DNA from: Syntrophobacter sp. SbD2
GTDB lineage: Bacteria; Desulfobacterota; Syntrophobacteria; Syntrophobacterales; Syntrophobacteraceae
NCBI GenBank assembly: GCA_900290385.1
Contig: OMSV01000192.1
Location: forward strand, 1,138-19,114
Direction of reading: 5' to 3'
DNA: 17,977 bases
Shown: positions 1 to 7,829 of the stretch, in pieces
How the letters are laid out: each line of letters begins with the position of its first letter
Position numbering within the stretch: the first letter of the stretch is position 1
Notes under the pieces: model-generated
The model's database searches: none
Told to the model about the DNA's origin: nothing
What the model saw: the letters and a program-made list of their open reading frames with translations, nothing else
Program-made: the position numbers and the translations under genes

Positions 1-1106
1 CCTGCCTCTCCGGTTCGACTTCGCCTCGCATCTGCTTGACTATTTCACAAACCTGGGAGACCCCGGTCGCCCCGATGGGGTGTCCCTTGGATTTCAGCCC
101 GCCTGAGATGTTTATGGGGATCCTGCCACCCTTCGCCGAATCTCCGTATTCCCACAGTTGGCCGCCACGACCGAATTCGGCAAGTCCAAGCCCTTCGACG
201 GCTATGATGCTTGCGATACTGAAACAATCGTGGAGTTCGCAAATGGAGTTCGCACAAATCAACGTCGCCGGGGCCGATCCCGGCCATATCGTAGGACTGT
301 TTGACCGCGAGTTCCCTTGCCCGGAGTCTTGGCAGGTATTCCTTTTGAGAACTGAACCTACCCGAAGACGCCTGCCCCACTCCCGCAATGTAAACTGGCT
401 TGGCGGTGAGTCTCGCGGCTGCATCCTCAGAGGCCAGGACTATGGCGGCCGCGCCGTCTGAGAAGGGACAACAGTCATACAACTGGAGAGGAGAAGTTAT
501 CATGGGCCCTCTCAGAACGTCCTCGACGGTGATTTCTTTGCGGATCTGAGCCAGATGATTGTGTTGGCCGTATTTGTGGGACTGCACCGAAACCAGGGCC
601 ATCTGTTCCTTCAACCTCTTTAGCGGAATTGCGTAAGTTGACGCATAAAGATGCGCAAGCATTCCAAAAGCGCCGGGGAATGTCAGACCCGAGGGGTATT
701 CGTAATGGCTGTCCGTGAACATGGCAAAGGTGCGGGTGCCAAGGGCCGTGCCCATTTTAGACACGGTATCAACACCGGCAGCAAGCACGATGTCATAAAA
801 CCCCGATGCGACCCACATAAATGCGTCTCGAACCGCCATCGTTCCCGAAGCGCAAGCCCCTTCGAACCTGCTGGCGGGAATGTTGCGCGCGCCGATATCA
901 TCGGCGCAAAAGGACTGCACCATACCTTGCCCTTCCGAGAAATCCCCGAGTACATTGCCCACAAACATGGCTTGAATGTCTTTCGATGCCAGGCCGGAGC
1001 CTCTGATGGCGCTGAGGGCTGCCTCAGAAAGGAGTTCAACTGCGGTTTTCTGCGCAGCAAAGGTAAACTTCGTATGTCCTATGCCAAGAATCGCTACTTT
1101 TCTCAC
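1..1106 (-). pseudogene. Thiolase (SCP-x/acetyl-CoA acetyltransferase type), frameshifted and cut by the left edge
   Basis: Thiolases of this family cleave 3-ketoacyl-CoA with CoA in the cytosol, the last step of a beta-oxidation-like route. Seen: GTG start at 1104-1106 behind GGAGGT, an N-terminus MRKVAILGIGHTKF typical of the SCP-x group, and the nucleophile region EGACASGTMAV with Cys85. Near residue 286 the frame breaks. The minus strand reads DLCELH and then turns into basic nonsense, but in the next frame it continues as ELHDCFSIASI, GGLKSKGHPIGATG and CEIVKQM, the remaining conserved thiolase blocks, to the window edge. The shift is caused by a 13-bp tandem duplication at 231-256; removing one copy restores a continuous gene. 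As it stands the product lacks the GHP catalytic histidine block. It lies 40 bp downstream of the SDR at 1147-1914, probably in one operon. Family call is firm; substrate is unknown. Whether this is a true mutation or an assembly error cannot be told here. Confidence 0.85.
231..256. repeat. 13-bp tandem duplication causing the thiolase frameshift
   Basis: Two adjacent 13-bp units, TGGAGTTCGCAAA (231-243) and TGGAGTTCGCACA (244-256), differ at one base. Deleting 13 bp restores the minus-strand reading D-L-C-E-L-H-D-C-F expected for an SCP-x thiolase. Since 13 = 3x4+1, the extra copy shifts the frame. Confidence 0.85.
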
Positions 1107-1146
1107 CTCGCCTTACCTCCATTCGATCAACAGTCGGGATTGGAAC

Positions 1147-1914
1147 TCATTTCGCGCTCATCCTCACTGCGCCGTCGAGGCGGATAACCTCACCGTTGAG
1201 CATCGTATTTTCGATTATATGCCGCACCAGCGATGCATATTCTTCCGGTCTCCCCAGACGCTTTGGAAATGGGATCATTTTGCCCAGGGAATCCTGAACT
1301 TCCTGTGGCATACAGGTAATCATAGGAGTGCAGAAAATCCCGGGTGCTATCGCCAGCACCCTGATTCCGTGATCGGCAAATTCTCTGGCAACGGGCAGAG
1401 TCATCCCAACAATGCCGGCCTTGGACGAGCTATAGGCGGCCTGGCCGATTTGGCCGTCAAAAGCGGCAATGGAGGCCGTGTTTATCACCACCCCTTTCTC
1501 TCCATCCTCGAAAGGGGTGTTTCTTAGCATCTTCTCGGCTGCGAGCCTCATCACGTTAAAGGTACCGACCAGATTGATCTGGATGACTTTGTTGAAGATG
1601 GCAAGCGGCAGAGGGCCCTTCCTCGAGAGAACTTTCCCCGGATCGGCCACGCCCGCGCAGTTTATTGCAACATTCAGTCCGCCGAAAAAATCCTCAGCTT
1701 TGTCAATTGCGGCCTGCACACTTTCCTCTGAACACACGTCGGCCTGGAGAAAGATGACTTTTTCGCCAAGCGATGAGGCAAGCATCTGGCCTCTTTCGAC
1801 AGCCATGTCAAGGATCGCCGCACCTGCACCGCAGGCGGCCAGAGAGCGTACGCAAGCCTCACCCAGCCCGGATGCGCCTCCGGTGACTATTGCCTTGCAT
1901 TCTTCGATTTTCAT
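1147..1914 (-). CDS. 3-hydroxyacyl-CoA dehydrogenase type 2-like short-chain dehydrogenase (SDR)
   Basis: Predicted 255-aa cytosolic NAD-dependent dehydrogenase that oxidises 3-hydroxyacyl-CoA to 3-ketoacyl-CoA. Seen: the Rossmann glycine motif TGGASGLGEA (residues 11-20), NCAG in place of NNAG (85-88), Asn114, Ser148, and the catalytic YSSSK (Tyr161, Lys165). The stretch VLAIAPGIFCTPM resembles the human HSD17B10 (type-2 HAD) subgroup, as does the overall length. The ATG at 1912-1914 is chosen because AAGGGAG lies just upstream and the glycine motif then sits at the usual distance from the N-terminus; a longer open frame to 2103 has no family similarity. It precedes the thiolase by 40 bp, so hydroxyacyl-CoA oxidation followed by thiolysis is the natural joint role. 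A sigma-54-type promoter lies about 58 bp upstream. The exact acyl substrate is not evident. Confidence 0.85.
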   Translation of the reverse strand: MKIEECKAIVTGGASGLGEACVRSLAACGAGAAILDMAVERGQMLASSLGEKVIFLQADVCSEESVQAAIDKAEDFFGGLNVAINCAGVADPGKVLSRKGPLPLAIFNKVIQINLVGTFNVMRLAAEKMLRNTPFEDGEKGVVINTASIAAFDGQIGQAAYSSSKAGIVGMTLPVAREFADHGIRVLAIAPGIFCTPMITCMPQEVQDSLGKMIPFPKRLGRPEEYASLVRHIIENTMLNGEVIRLDGAVRMSAK

Positions 1915-1971
1915 TAAGTTCTCCCTTTGCACACGATGGAATAAGTATTGCACACCACGTTTGCTACAAGG

Positions 1972-1987
1972 AGCAATTAGCATACCA
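1972..1987 (-). promoter_or_regulatory. Putative sigma-54 (-24/-12) promoter of the SDR-thiolase operon
   Basis: Read on the minus strand the sequence is TGGTATGCTAATTGCT, against the consensus TGGCAC-N5-TTGCW. The invariant GG and GC are present at the obligatory spacing (GG-N10-GC). Transcription would start near 1961, giving a leader of about 47 nt before the ATG at 1914. A second match with the same spacing precedes the dehydratase at 6306, and an NtrC-family activator is encoded between the two, which supports both. Confidence 0.65.
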
Positions 1988-2124
1988 GTAGGCGAATATG
2001 CGTTATAAGCAGTTGTTAATACAGCAGTTTTGGAGTTGTTGGCAGCCTTTGCCTCGATCGATGAAATGGGCCGCCCTTTTTCGCAAAAGAAACGCATTGT
2101 CACAGGTTATGGGATAGTTATGTT

Positions 2125-2163
2125 ACTGTACCATTTCAATTGTGCCGTAGCATATGGTACAGT
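2125..2163. promoter_or_regulatory. Perfect 10-bp inverted repeat, possible activator/operator site
   Basis: ACTGTACCAT (2125-2134) and ATGGTACAGT (2154-2163) are exact reverse complements separated by 19 bp. The site lies about 140-175 bp upstream of the minus-strand -24 element and about 225 bp upstream of the kinase start, so it could serve as an enhancer for one gene and an operator for the other. There is no T-tract, so a terminator is unlikely. Which protein binds is unknown. Confidence 0.4.
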
Positions 2164-2386
2164 CCCCAATCCCACGGGTAGGAGATCGGATGCTCCGGCT
2201 CCCGGGACGCACGTGAAGGGGCAGCCGTATTTCCGGACAAAAGCAGACCCCGGTTTCAGGGACATTTGTCGAGTTGATTTCTCACTTTGCGGGGGGGTAT
2301 AAAAAAGGAGCCGGACAGGAATCCCCGGTTGCTTTTTCCGGATGACTACCGGGGGTCAGGGACATCATTTACCGGAGAGTTCGCTC

Positions 2387-4558
2387 ATGACCAGCTCAGG
2401 GGTCGATCGGAAAAGTATTTCCCGACGGTTGGCATCTCGCTACATTTCGGAAGCAAGGTCGAAAGAAAGACTGCTGCTGTCTATCCACAAGATCAGCAGT
2501 CTGCTTACCAAGCCCATATCGCTGGACAGAGTGCTGACCTCGATTGTGGAGGAGACCTCCAATGCATTCGGATTTAGCAGGATCGCAATCTTCCTGGTAA
2601 ATAAAGACCGCAAACTGCTCGAATGCAAGTATCTCATCGGATTTTTGCCCGACGAGAAACACAGAGCATTTTCACGTCCTTTTTTCCTGGAAAAACATGA
2701 TTGCATAGAAACTATGGCCACCAGGACGGGTAAGACTATCTTTGTGAAGGACTATGAAATCGACCCCAGGGTCACTCCCACCGATTTGAAGATAAGCACG
2801 CTCCAGACTCGTGTTTCTACTCTGGCAGTCCCCCTGAAGATAAAAAGGGAAATCATCGGATTGCTTGTAGCTGATAAAAATAATATTAAAATGGATGTTA
2901 CCGGAAGCGTCATCAAATCTTTTTCGATCTTCGCCAACCACGCAAGTATTCTTATAGAAAATGCGAGACTCCAGGAACAAAACAAAAAGAAGATAGAACA
3001 GTTGCTCCTTCTTCAGGAGATCAGCAAGAAAGTAATCACCCCCGGCTTGAGTCCAACGGAACTGATGGACCTTGTCAGCGCCAACGCTCAAAAGATCACA
3101 AAAGCTTCCACCTGCCTGCTGCTTCTGGTGGATAACGATGGCCGGCAATTGACGATCGGCTCCCAGAAAGGATGCGCGCTCGATAGGAGGAAATTCAAGC
3201 TGAAGATCGGGCAGGGGGTTGCCGGCAGGGTTGCTAAAACGGGCGTACCGGTGATAGTGAGGGACACGGCGCTGGATACGGAACACACTCCCATAATCCG
3301 GGGAATTCGATCCGAACTGGCCGTGCCGCTCGTACGGGAGAAAAAAGTCAAGGGGGTGCTGAACCTGGGCAGTTTCAACCAGGGGGCTTTTTCGCAGGAC
3401 GACATGGAAGTCCTGATGATCCTGGCGAGCCAGGCGGCGATCTTTATGGATAACGTGCGGCTTTATAACCAGGTCATAACCGAGAGAAATTTTGTGGAAA
3501 ACATCCTGGAGAGCTCTGCCAGCGGGGTCATAACGGTTGATTGCAAAAAAAGAATCCGCCACGTCAACAGAAAAGCCGAACAGGTCCTGGGCATCAAAAG
3601 AGGCGAGGTATTCAACAAGAAGGCCAAAGACGCTCTGCAAAGGATCATCTCCGACATTCTCGACCTCACCGTCACCACGCGCGCGATCGTGGACAACATG
3701 GAGGTGCAGATCACTCACGGGCCGGGGACAAACATAACACTTGGGGTGAGCACCTCTCTTCTAAGAAGGCATGACAACCGCGTGGTGGGGGCGATTGCGA
3801 CGTTCCAGGACCTGACGGTTGTAAAAAAGACCGAGGAACTCATCAGGCGCATGGACAGGCTCTCCTCGCTTGGCCAGTTGTCGGCGGGCATCGCCCATGA
3901 AATACGAAATCCCCTGGCCAGCATCAACTTCAATGTACAAATCCTTGCCAAAAAGCTGTCCATGGACGAACACACCAGAAGAATCATAAATGATACCCGG
4001 GAAGGGATAGACAGGATCAAAAGCCTGGTCAAGGGGATACTCGATTTCGCCCGGCCTAATACCCCATTGCTCAAGCCCGGAAACATAAACCGAATACTCA
4101 TTGATTCGGTCGATTTGATGCGCCCTCAGTTGGCAAAAACACATATTGACGTTGAAACAGACATGGGCGAGGAAGGGTGCAACATAGTCTTCGACCGCCA
4201 CCAGGTCCAGCAGGTGTTTATAAACCTGCTGCTCAACTCCATAGATGCCATGCCTGATGGGGGCACTCTCAAGATTGGGACAGCCGTGGAAATGGACCCG
4301 TGTGCCCGCGGCCCGCACCTGGTAATACGCATTTCCGATTCCGGGCTTGGAGTCCCGGCCGAGAATCATTCCAAGATATTCGACCCATTCTTTACGACCA
4401 AATCGGAAGGGACCGGCCTGGGACTCTCTATCGTTCACAAGATTCTGGAACAGCACAGCGCGGCAATCGATATGACCAGTGCGCCCGACCAGGGCACGAC
4501 ATTCATTTTGAGATTTCCCATCGACAAGGCGCCCCCGCTGACAGCACAACGCGGATGA
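2387..4558 (+). CDS. Cytosolic GAF-GAF-PAS sensor histidine kinase
   Basis: Predicted 723-aa histidine kinase that autophosphorylates and passes phosphate to the response regulator encoded next. Domains by sequence: two GAF domains (about residues 35-190 and 210-360), a PAS domain (about 365-480), a HisKA dimerisation domain with the H-box AGIAHEIRNPLAS (His504), and a HATPase_c domain with N-box NLLLNSIDAMPDGG, G1 box DSGLG (Asp651) and FFTTKSEGTGLGLS. No signal peptide or membrane segment is seen, so it should sense an intracellular cue, possibly a CoA ester or redox-active ligand held by a GAF domain (inference). The ATG at 2387 is preferred to the in-frame ATG at 2342 because GGAGAG sits 7 bp before it. 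HisKA class and architecture match kinases that partner NtrC-type regulators. Confidence 0.9.
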   Translation: MTSSGVDRKSISRRLASRYISEARSKERLLLSIHKISSLLTKPISLDRVLTSIVEETSNAFGFSRIAIFLVNKDRKLLECKYLIGFLPDEKHRAFSRPFFLEKHDCIETMATRTGKTIFVKDYEIDPRVTPTDLKISTLQTRVSTLAVPLKIKREIIGLLVADKNNIKMDVTGSVIKSFSIFANHASILIENARLQEQNKKKIEQLLLLQEISKKVITPGLSPTELMDLVSANAQKITKASTCLLLLVDNDGRQLTIGSQKGCALDRRKFKLKIGQGVAGRVAKTGVPVIVRDTALDTEHTPIIRGIRSELAVPLVREKKVKGVLNLGSFNQGAFSQDDMEVLMILASQAAIFMDNVRLYNQVITERNFVENILESSASGVITVDCKKRIRHVNRKAEQVLGIKRGEVFNKKAKDALQRIISDILDLTVTTRAIVDNMEVQITHGPGTNITLGVSTSLLRRHDNRVVGAIATFQDLTVVKKTEELIRRMDRLSSLGQLSAGIAHEIRNPLASINFNVQILAKKLSMDEHTRRIINDTREGIDRIKSLVKGILDFARPNTPLLKPGNINRILIDSVDLMRPQLAKTHIDVETDMGEEGCNIVFDRHQVQQVFINLLLNSIDAMPDGGTLKIGTAVEMDPCARGPHLVIRISDSGLGVPAENHSKIFDPFFTTKSEGTGLGLSIVHKILEQHSAAIDMTSAPDQGTTFILRFPIDKAPPLTAQRG

Positions 4559-4578
4559 TAGACAAATCGAGCGGGGCG

Positions 4579-4653
4579 CCTTCCGCGCTCCGCGAAGGAT
4601 ATCGCGAACCGGTAATTTTTTTTGCCTGGTCACGTTCGTAAGTCTATCTTACG
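4579..4653 (+). promoter_or_regulatory. Two hairpins and a T-tract in the kinase-regulator gap
   Basis: A GC-rich hairpin pairs CCTTCCGCG (4579-4587) with CGCGAAGG (4591-4598) with one bulged C. A run of eight T follows at 4616-4623. A second perfect hairpin, CGTAAG (4637-4642)/CTTACG (4648-4653), ends just before the regulator's start, where no strong Shine-Dalgarno sequence is visible. This layout could reduce or modulate regulator expression relative to kinase. The T-tract is too far from the first hairpin for a standard intrinsic terminator. Confidence 0.35.
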
Positions 4654-4665
4654 AGATTGAAGCAG

Positions 4666-6081
4666 ATGCCGACATACAGAATACTGATCGTTGACGACGA
4701 CCGTCTCCTCCAGAATTCACTCCGGAACATACTTTGCGAAAAGTATGAGACGATCATCGCCGGTTCGGGCGAGGAGGTCGCCCCCATCCTGCGCAGCCAC
4801 GCAGTTGACCTCGTGATGCTGGATATAAGACTTCCCGGCATAGATGGCATTGAGACCCTGAAACTGATACGGAAGCTCGACGACAAGGTGCATGTAATCA
4901 TGATGACTGCTTATGAGGACATAAAGACGGTCATCACCTCAATGAAAATGGGTGCTTACGACTACCTGGTAAAACCACTGGAAATAGATGAACTAGAACT
5001 CATCATAGAGAAGGCGCTCGAAACGGTTAAGCTCAAAAAGGAAGTCGAGCAGTTGCGGCAGGAATACCTCAAACAATTCGGGATCACTAACATAATCGGA
5101 GAGAGTGAGGGAATCAAAGAGGCTTTGCGGCTGGCAGCAAAGGTTGCGAATACCCACGACACCACCGCGCTCATCGAGGGTGAAACCGGCACTGGAAAAG
5201 AGATCATCGCCAAGGCCATCCATTCTCACAGCAATCGCATAGGCAAACCGTTCATTAGCATAAATTGCGGCGCCATCAGCAAGGACCTGGTGGAGAGCGA
5301 GCTTTTCGGCTACGAAAAAGGCACTTTCACCGGAGGGCTCCAGGAGGGGAAAAAAGGCAAGTTCGAGCTTGCGGACGGCGGCACGCTCTTTCTGGATGAA
5401 ATCGAGGAACTGGCCCCTTCCGCGCAGGTCAAACTGCTGCGGGTCCTCGAAGAAAGGGAATTTTATCCCGTCGGTGGAACGGAAAAGAAAAAGATTGACG
5501 TTCGGATCATCGCCGCAACCAACCGGGGACTGGAACAGCACATCAAGGAAGGAAATTTTCGCGAAGACCTCTACTACCGGCTCAACGTAATAAAGATATA
5601 CTTGCCCCCGCTCAAGCAGAGAAAGGAAGATATCATTCCACTGGTGCTTTACTACATGAACCGGTTCAATGAGAAATTCGGGAAAACTTTTCATGGTGTG
5701 GCAAAGGATGCCGAGAAGATACTGGTCGATTATCCGTGGAAAGGCAACGTCCGAGAACTAAGAAACATCGTCGAGCGGGTGATACTGCTGGAAAACGACA
5801 AACTTTTACAGTCAGGACACTTATCGTTTCTGCCCGGCTGTCAGAAGCCGGCCCCGAGCGAGGTAAATATCGGGGTACAAATTCCTTTTTCGGGAATAAA
5901 CATAGAGGAACTCAACCGGTCGCTGCTCATCCAGGCCCTTCAGATGAGCCGCGGGAACAAAACCAAAGCGGCAAAACTGCTCGGTCTTACGAGGGCAACC
6001 ATTCTGTATCGGCTCGACAAGTTCGGTATACGGACCGAGGAGGCCGAAGTCGATCCTGAACCTCCAATCACGATGCGATAG
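4666..6081 (+). CDS. NtrC-family sigma-54-dependent response regulator
   Basis: Predicted 471-aa transcription activator, cytosolic and DNA-binding. The receiver domain (residues 5-118) has the acidic pair Asp10-11, phospho-acceptor Asp53 (LDIRLPG), Thr81 and Lys103. A helical linker follows (about 118-137). The AAA+ sigma-54 interaction domain has Walker A GETGTGKE (172-179), loop 1 GTFTGG in the GAFTGA position (219-224), Walker B FLDEIE (Asp244, Glu245) and the typical YPWKGNVRELRN motif. A Fis-type helix-turn-helix closes the protein (about 425-452, NKTKAAKLLGLTRATILYRL). It should use ATP hydrolysis to open sigma-54 RNA polymerase, and -24/-12 sites flank the two-component pair. The ATG at 4666 is chosen; an in-frame TTG at 4657 would add three residues, and neither has a good ribosome binding site. 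The kinase upstream is the evident partner. Confidence 0.9.
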   Translation: MPTYRILIVDDDRLLQNSLRNILCEKYETIIAGSGEEVAPILRSHAVDLVMLDIRLPGIDGIETLKLIRKLDDKVHVIMMTAYEDIKTVITSMKMGAYDYLVKPLEIDELELIIEKALETVKLKKEVEQLRQEYLKQFGITNIIGESEGIKEALRLAAKVANTHDTTALIEGETGTGKEIIAKAIHSHSNRIGKPFISINCGAISKDLVESELFGYEKGTFTGGLQEGKKGKFELADGGTLFLDEIEELAPSAQVKLLRVLEEREFYPVGGTEKKKIDVRIIAATNRGLEQHIKEGNFREDLYYRLNVIKIYLPPLKQRKEDIIPLVLYYMNRFNEKFGKTFHGVAKDAEKILVDYPWKGNVRELRNIVERVILLENDKLLQSGHLSFLPGCQKPAPSEVNIGVQIPFSGINIEELNRSLLIQALQMSRGNKTKAAKLLGLTRATILYRLDKFGIRTEEAEVDPEPPITMR

Positions 6082-6089
6082 CTTCTCAT

Positions 6090-6103
6090 GTATGATATCA
6101 CAC
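6090..6103. promoter_or_regulatory. Imperfect palindrome, candidate enhancer for the -24/-12 promoter at 6188
   Basis: GTATGATATCACAC is a 14-bp palindrome with one mismatched pair. Its centre lies about 117 bp upstream of the expected transcription start, the usual distance for an NtrC-type upstream activator site. It falls immediately after the regulator stop codon. No second copy was found by eye, so the assignment rests on position and symmetry only. Confidence 0.3.
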
Positions 6104-6124
6104 GAGTTGAAATCATTTGAGACA

Positions 6125-6145
6125 CACAGCACCTGTGGATTTTTT
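6125..6145 (+). terminator. Weak intrinsic terminator after the regulator gene
   Basis: CACAG (6125-6129) and CTGTG (6133-6137) form a 5-bp stem with a CAC loop, followed after GA by six T (6140-6145). The stem is short but the T-tract is well placed, and it separates the regulator from the -24/-12 promoter of the next gene. Confidence 0.4.
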
Positions 6146-6187
6146 CTATTGTCATCATTTTCTATGTTAATTAAGCAACTTAACTAA

Positions 6188-6203
6188 TGGTACATTATTT
6201 GCT
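6188..6203 (+). promoter_or_regulatory. Putative sigma-54 (-24/-12) promoter of the dehydratase cluster
   Basis: TGGTACATTATTTGCT matches TGGCAC-N5-TTGCW at all positions but one in the -24 box, with GG at 6189-6190 and GC at 6201-6202 in exact spacing. The start site would lie near 6213, leaving an AT-rich leader of about 90 nt before the ATG at 6306. The match is one of the clearest regulatory signals in the window and sits directly downstream of a gene for a sigma-54 activator. Confidence 0.75.
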
Positions 6204-6305
6204 ACCCTTTAAGTCTTTTAATCCGTTTAACCGAAGATCGCCTCGTTAATTTAACCAAATTAAGGTCTTATCTCGGGCCTTTGTTCATCTAGACAGGAGG
6301 TGGAA

Positions 6306-7826
6306 ATGCTGATTTCATCAGGGGAATGGGTCGAACGACAACTGAGGATGAAGAAAAACGTCTACATGGGAGGAGAACTCGTTGGAAGAGACCACCCGCT
6401 CATAGTTCCCGGGCGAAACGTGATCGCAATGACATACGATATGGCGCAGGACCCGAAGTACAAGGGGATATGTACCACTACCTCTCACCTGGACGGAAGC
6501 GAGATCAACCGGTGGTGCAATCTGCATTTAAGCGTGGAGGACCTGCTGATCAAGCAGAAGTCCACCCGGTGCGGAATTCACAACTGCGGTTTCTGCATGC
6601 AGAGGTGCATGGGCAATGACGGCCTTAACGCGCTGTGTGTAGTGACCAAGGAACTCGATGAGAAATACGATACTGACTATCACCAGAGATATCAGGAGTA
6701 TCTGAAGTTTTTCCAGAAAAACGACATCACCTCCGCTCTGGCGCAGACCGATGTGAAAGGCGACCGGCTGAAGAGGCCGGCGGACCAGGATGACCCCGAC
6801 CTATATGTAAGGATAGTGGATAAAAAGCCAGGGGGCATCGTGGTGCGGGGCGCGAAATGCCACATCACGATGGGTGTCTATGCCGACGAGATGATAGTTG
6901 TCCCCACACGGGCCATGAGGGAGGAAGAGAAGGACTACGCCGTCGCATTTGCCATTCCGACCGATACCAAAGGGCTTTATTTTCTCAACCGGGCATCCGC
7001 GCCAAGGACGAGAAAATTTTTCAAATCTCCCATGAGCGAGTATGGGAGTTCGGACGCATTCACCATTTTCGACGACGTATTCGTACCCTGGGAAAGAGTG
7101 TTCATGTGCGGGGAGTACCAAGAAGCCGCCCGTCTCGCTCTAGTGTTCGCCAACTATCACAGGCACGCCTATTGCGGGTGCAAACCCGGCGTAACCGATG
7201 TAATCATGGGCTTTACCGAACTGGTCGCCGAATATAGCGGAATCGAAAGGGCTCAGCACGTCCGGCACGAAATGGCCGACCTGATTGCCACCGCGGAACT
7301 GATATACGCGGCCGGAATCGCCAGCTCGGTCAATGCTCAAAAATCCTCTTCCGGCGTGATGATTCCCGATCCGATCTATTCCAACGTGGGCAGAAGACTT
7401 GCCGGCGAAAGGATCTATCATGAACACAACGTCCTGGTGGCCATCGCGGGGGGGCTGCCTGCAACTCTTCCCTTTGAAGATGAGTTCGCAAACGAGAAGA
7501 CTGCACCTTTCCTCGAAAAATATATGGCCCGGAAAAAAGGAATTTCTGCCGAGGCCATCCACCGCTGTTTCAGAAGTATCAGCGACCTCAGTTGCTCGGG
7601 TTTCGGAAGCGTATGGCAGATAGCGGGTGTTCACGGAGGCGGCTCTCCCATTATGGAAACAATCGCCATTCTTGCCAATTACGATCTCAAGCAGAAGGTG
7701 GATATAGCTAAATTTCTGGCGGGAATCGAATACCCGGAAAAGTCGCCGGAAGAAATCTTCCGGGGCGAAAAGAAGGATTTAGAGAGGTTCAGGGAGCATC
7801 TGAACATTTATGAAAAAAAACGGTAG
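6306..7826 (+). CDS. 4-hydroxybutyryl-CoA dehydratase / vinylacetyl-CoA isomerase family protein
   Basis: Predicted 506-aa FAD- and [4Fe-4S]-containing enzyme of the AbfD family, which dehydrates 4-hydroxybutyryl-CoA to crotonyl-CoA by a radical mechanism. Family knowledge: in Clostridium aminobutyricum the cluster ligands are Cys99, Cys103, His292 and Cys299, with Tyr296 and Lys300 near the active site. Here Cys97 and Cys101 (in CGFCMQRC) keep the same CxxxC spacing. His285 and Cys292 (in YHRHAYCGCKPG) keep the same seven-residue spacing, with Tyr289 and Lys293 in the matching positions. Two additional cysteines, Cys89 and Cys94, precede the first ligand. The ATG at 6306 follows AGGAGG by 5 bp; a GTG at 6300 would overlap that Shine-Dalgarno sequence. 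It is the first gene after the -24/-12 promoter. Paralogues acting on other 4-hydroxyacyl-CoA esters are possible, so the substrate is unproven. Confidence 0.85.
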   Translation: MLISSGEWVERQLRMKKNVYMGGELVGRDHPLIVPGRNVIAMTYDMAQDPKYKGICTTTSHLDGSEINRWCNLHLSVEDLLIKQKSTRCGIHNCGFCMQRCMGNDGLNALCVVTKELDEKYDTDYHQRYQEYLKFFQKNDITSALAQTDVKGDRLKRPADQDDPDLYVRIVDKKPGGIVVRGAKCHITMGVYADEMIVVPTRAMREEEKDYAVAFAIPTDTKGLYFLNRASAPRTRKFFKSPMSEYGSSDAFTIFDDVFVPWERVFMCGEYQEAARLALVFANYHRHAYCGCKPGVTDVIMGFTELVAEYSGIERAQHVRHEMADLIATAELIYAAGIASSVNAQKSSSGVMIPDPIYSNVGRRLAGERIYHEHNVLVAIAGGLPATLPFEDEFANEKTAPFLEKYMARKKGISAEAIHRCFRSISDLSCSGFGSVWQIAGVHGGGSPIMETIAILANYDLKQKVDIAKFLAGIEYPEKSPEEIFRGEKKDLERFREHLNIYEKKR

Positions 7827-7829
7827 TCT

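Larger units (their letters stand above)
1915..2386. other. Divergent intergenic region between the SDR operon and the kinase
   Basis: These 472 bp contain no convincing gene. Visible elements are the minus-strand -24/-12 promoter (1972-1987), a perfect 10-bp inverted repeat (2125-2134 and 2154-2163), and a leader inverted repeat CCCCGGT/ACCGGGG (2323-2329 and 2348-2354) just before the kinase ribosome binding site GGAGAG (2374-2379). A strong AAGGAG near 2305-2310 is not followed by a usable start codon. No clear -35/-10 promoter for the kinase is recognised. Confidence 0.6.

Noticed and set aside
2122..2180. TGGTAC words in the 2125-2163 dyad as -24 boxes
   Set aside because: No GC follows at the required distance on either strand.
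2672..3718. Long minus-strand open frame opposite the histidine kinase
   Set aside because: It lies antisense to conserved GAF and PAS domains, shows no recognisable family features and has no ribosome binding site; it is a shadow frame.
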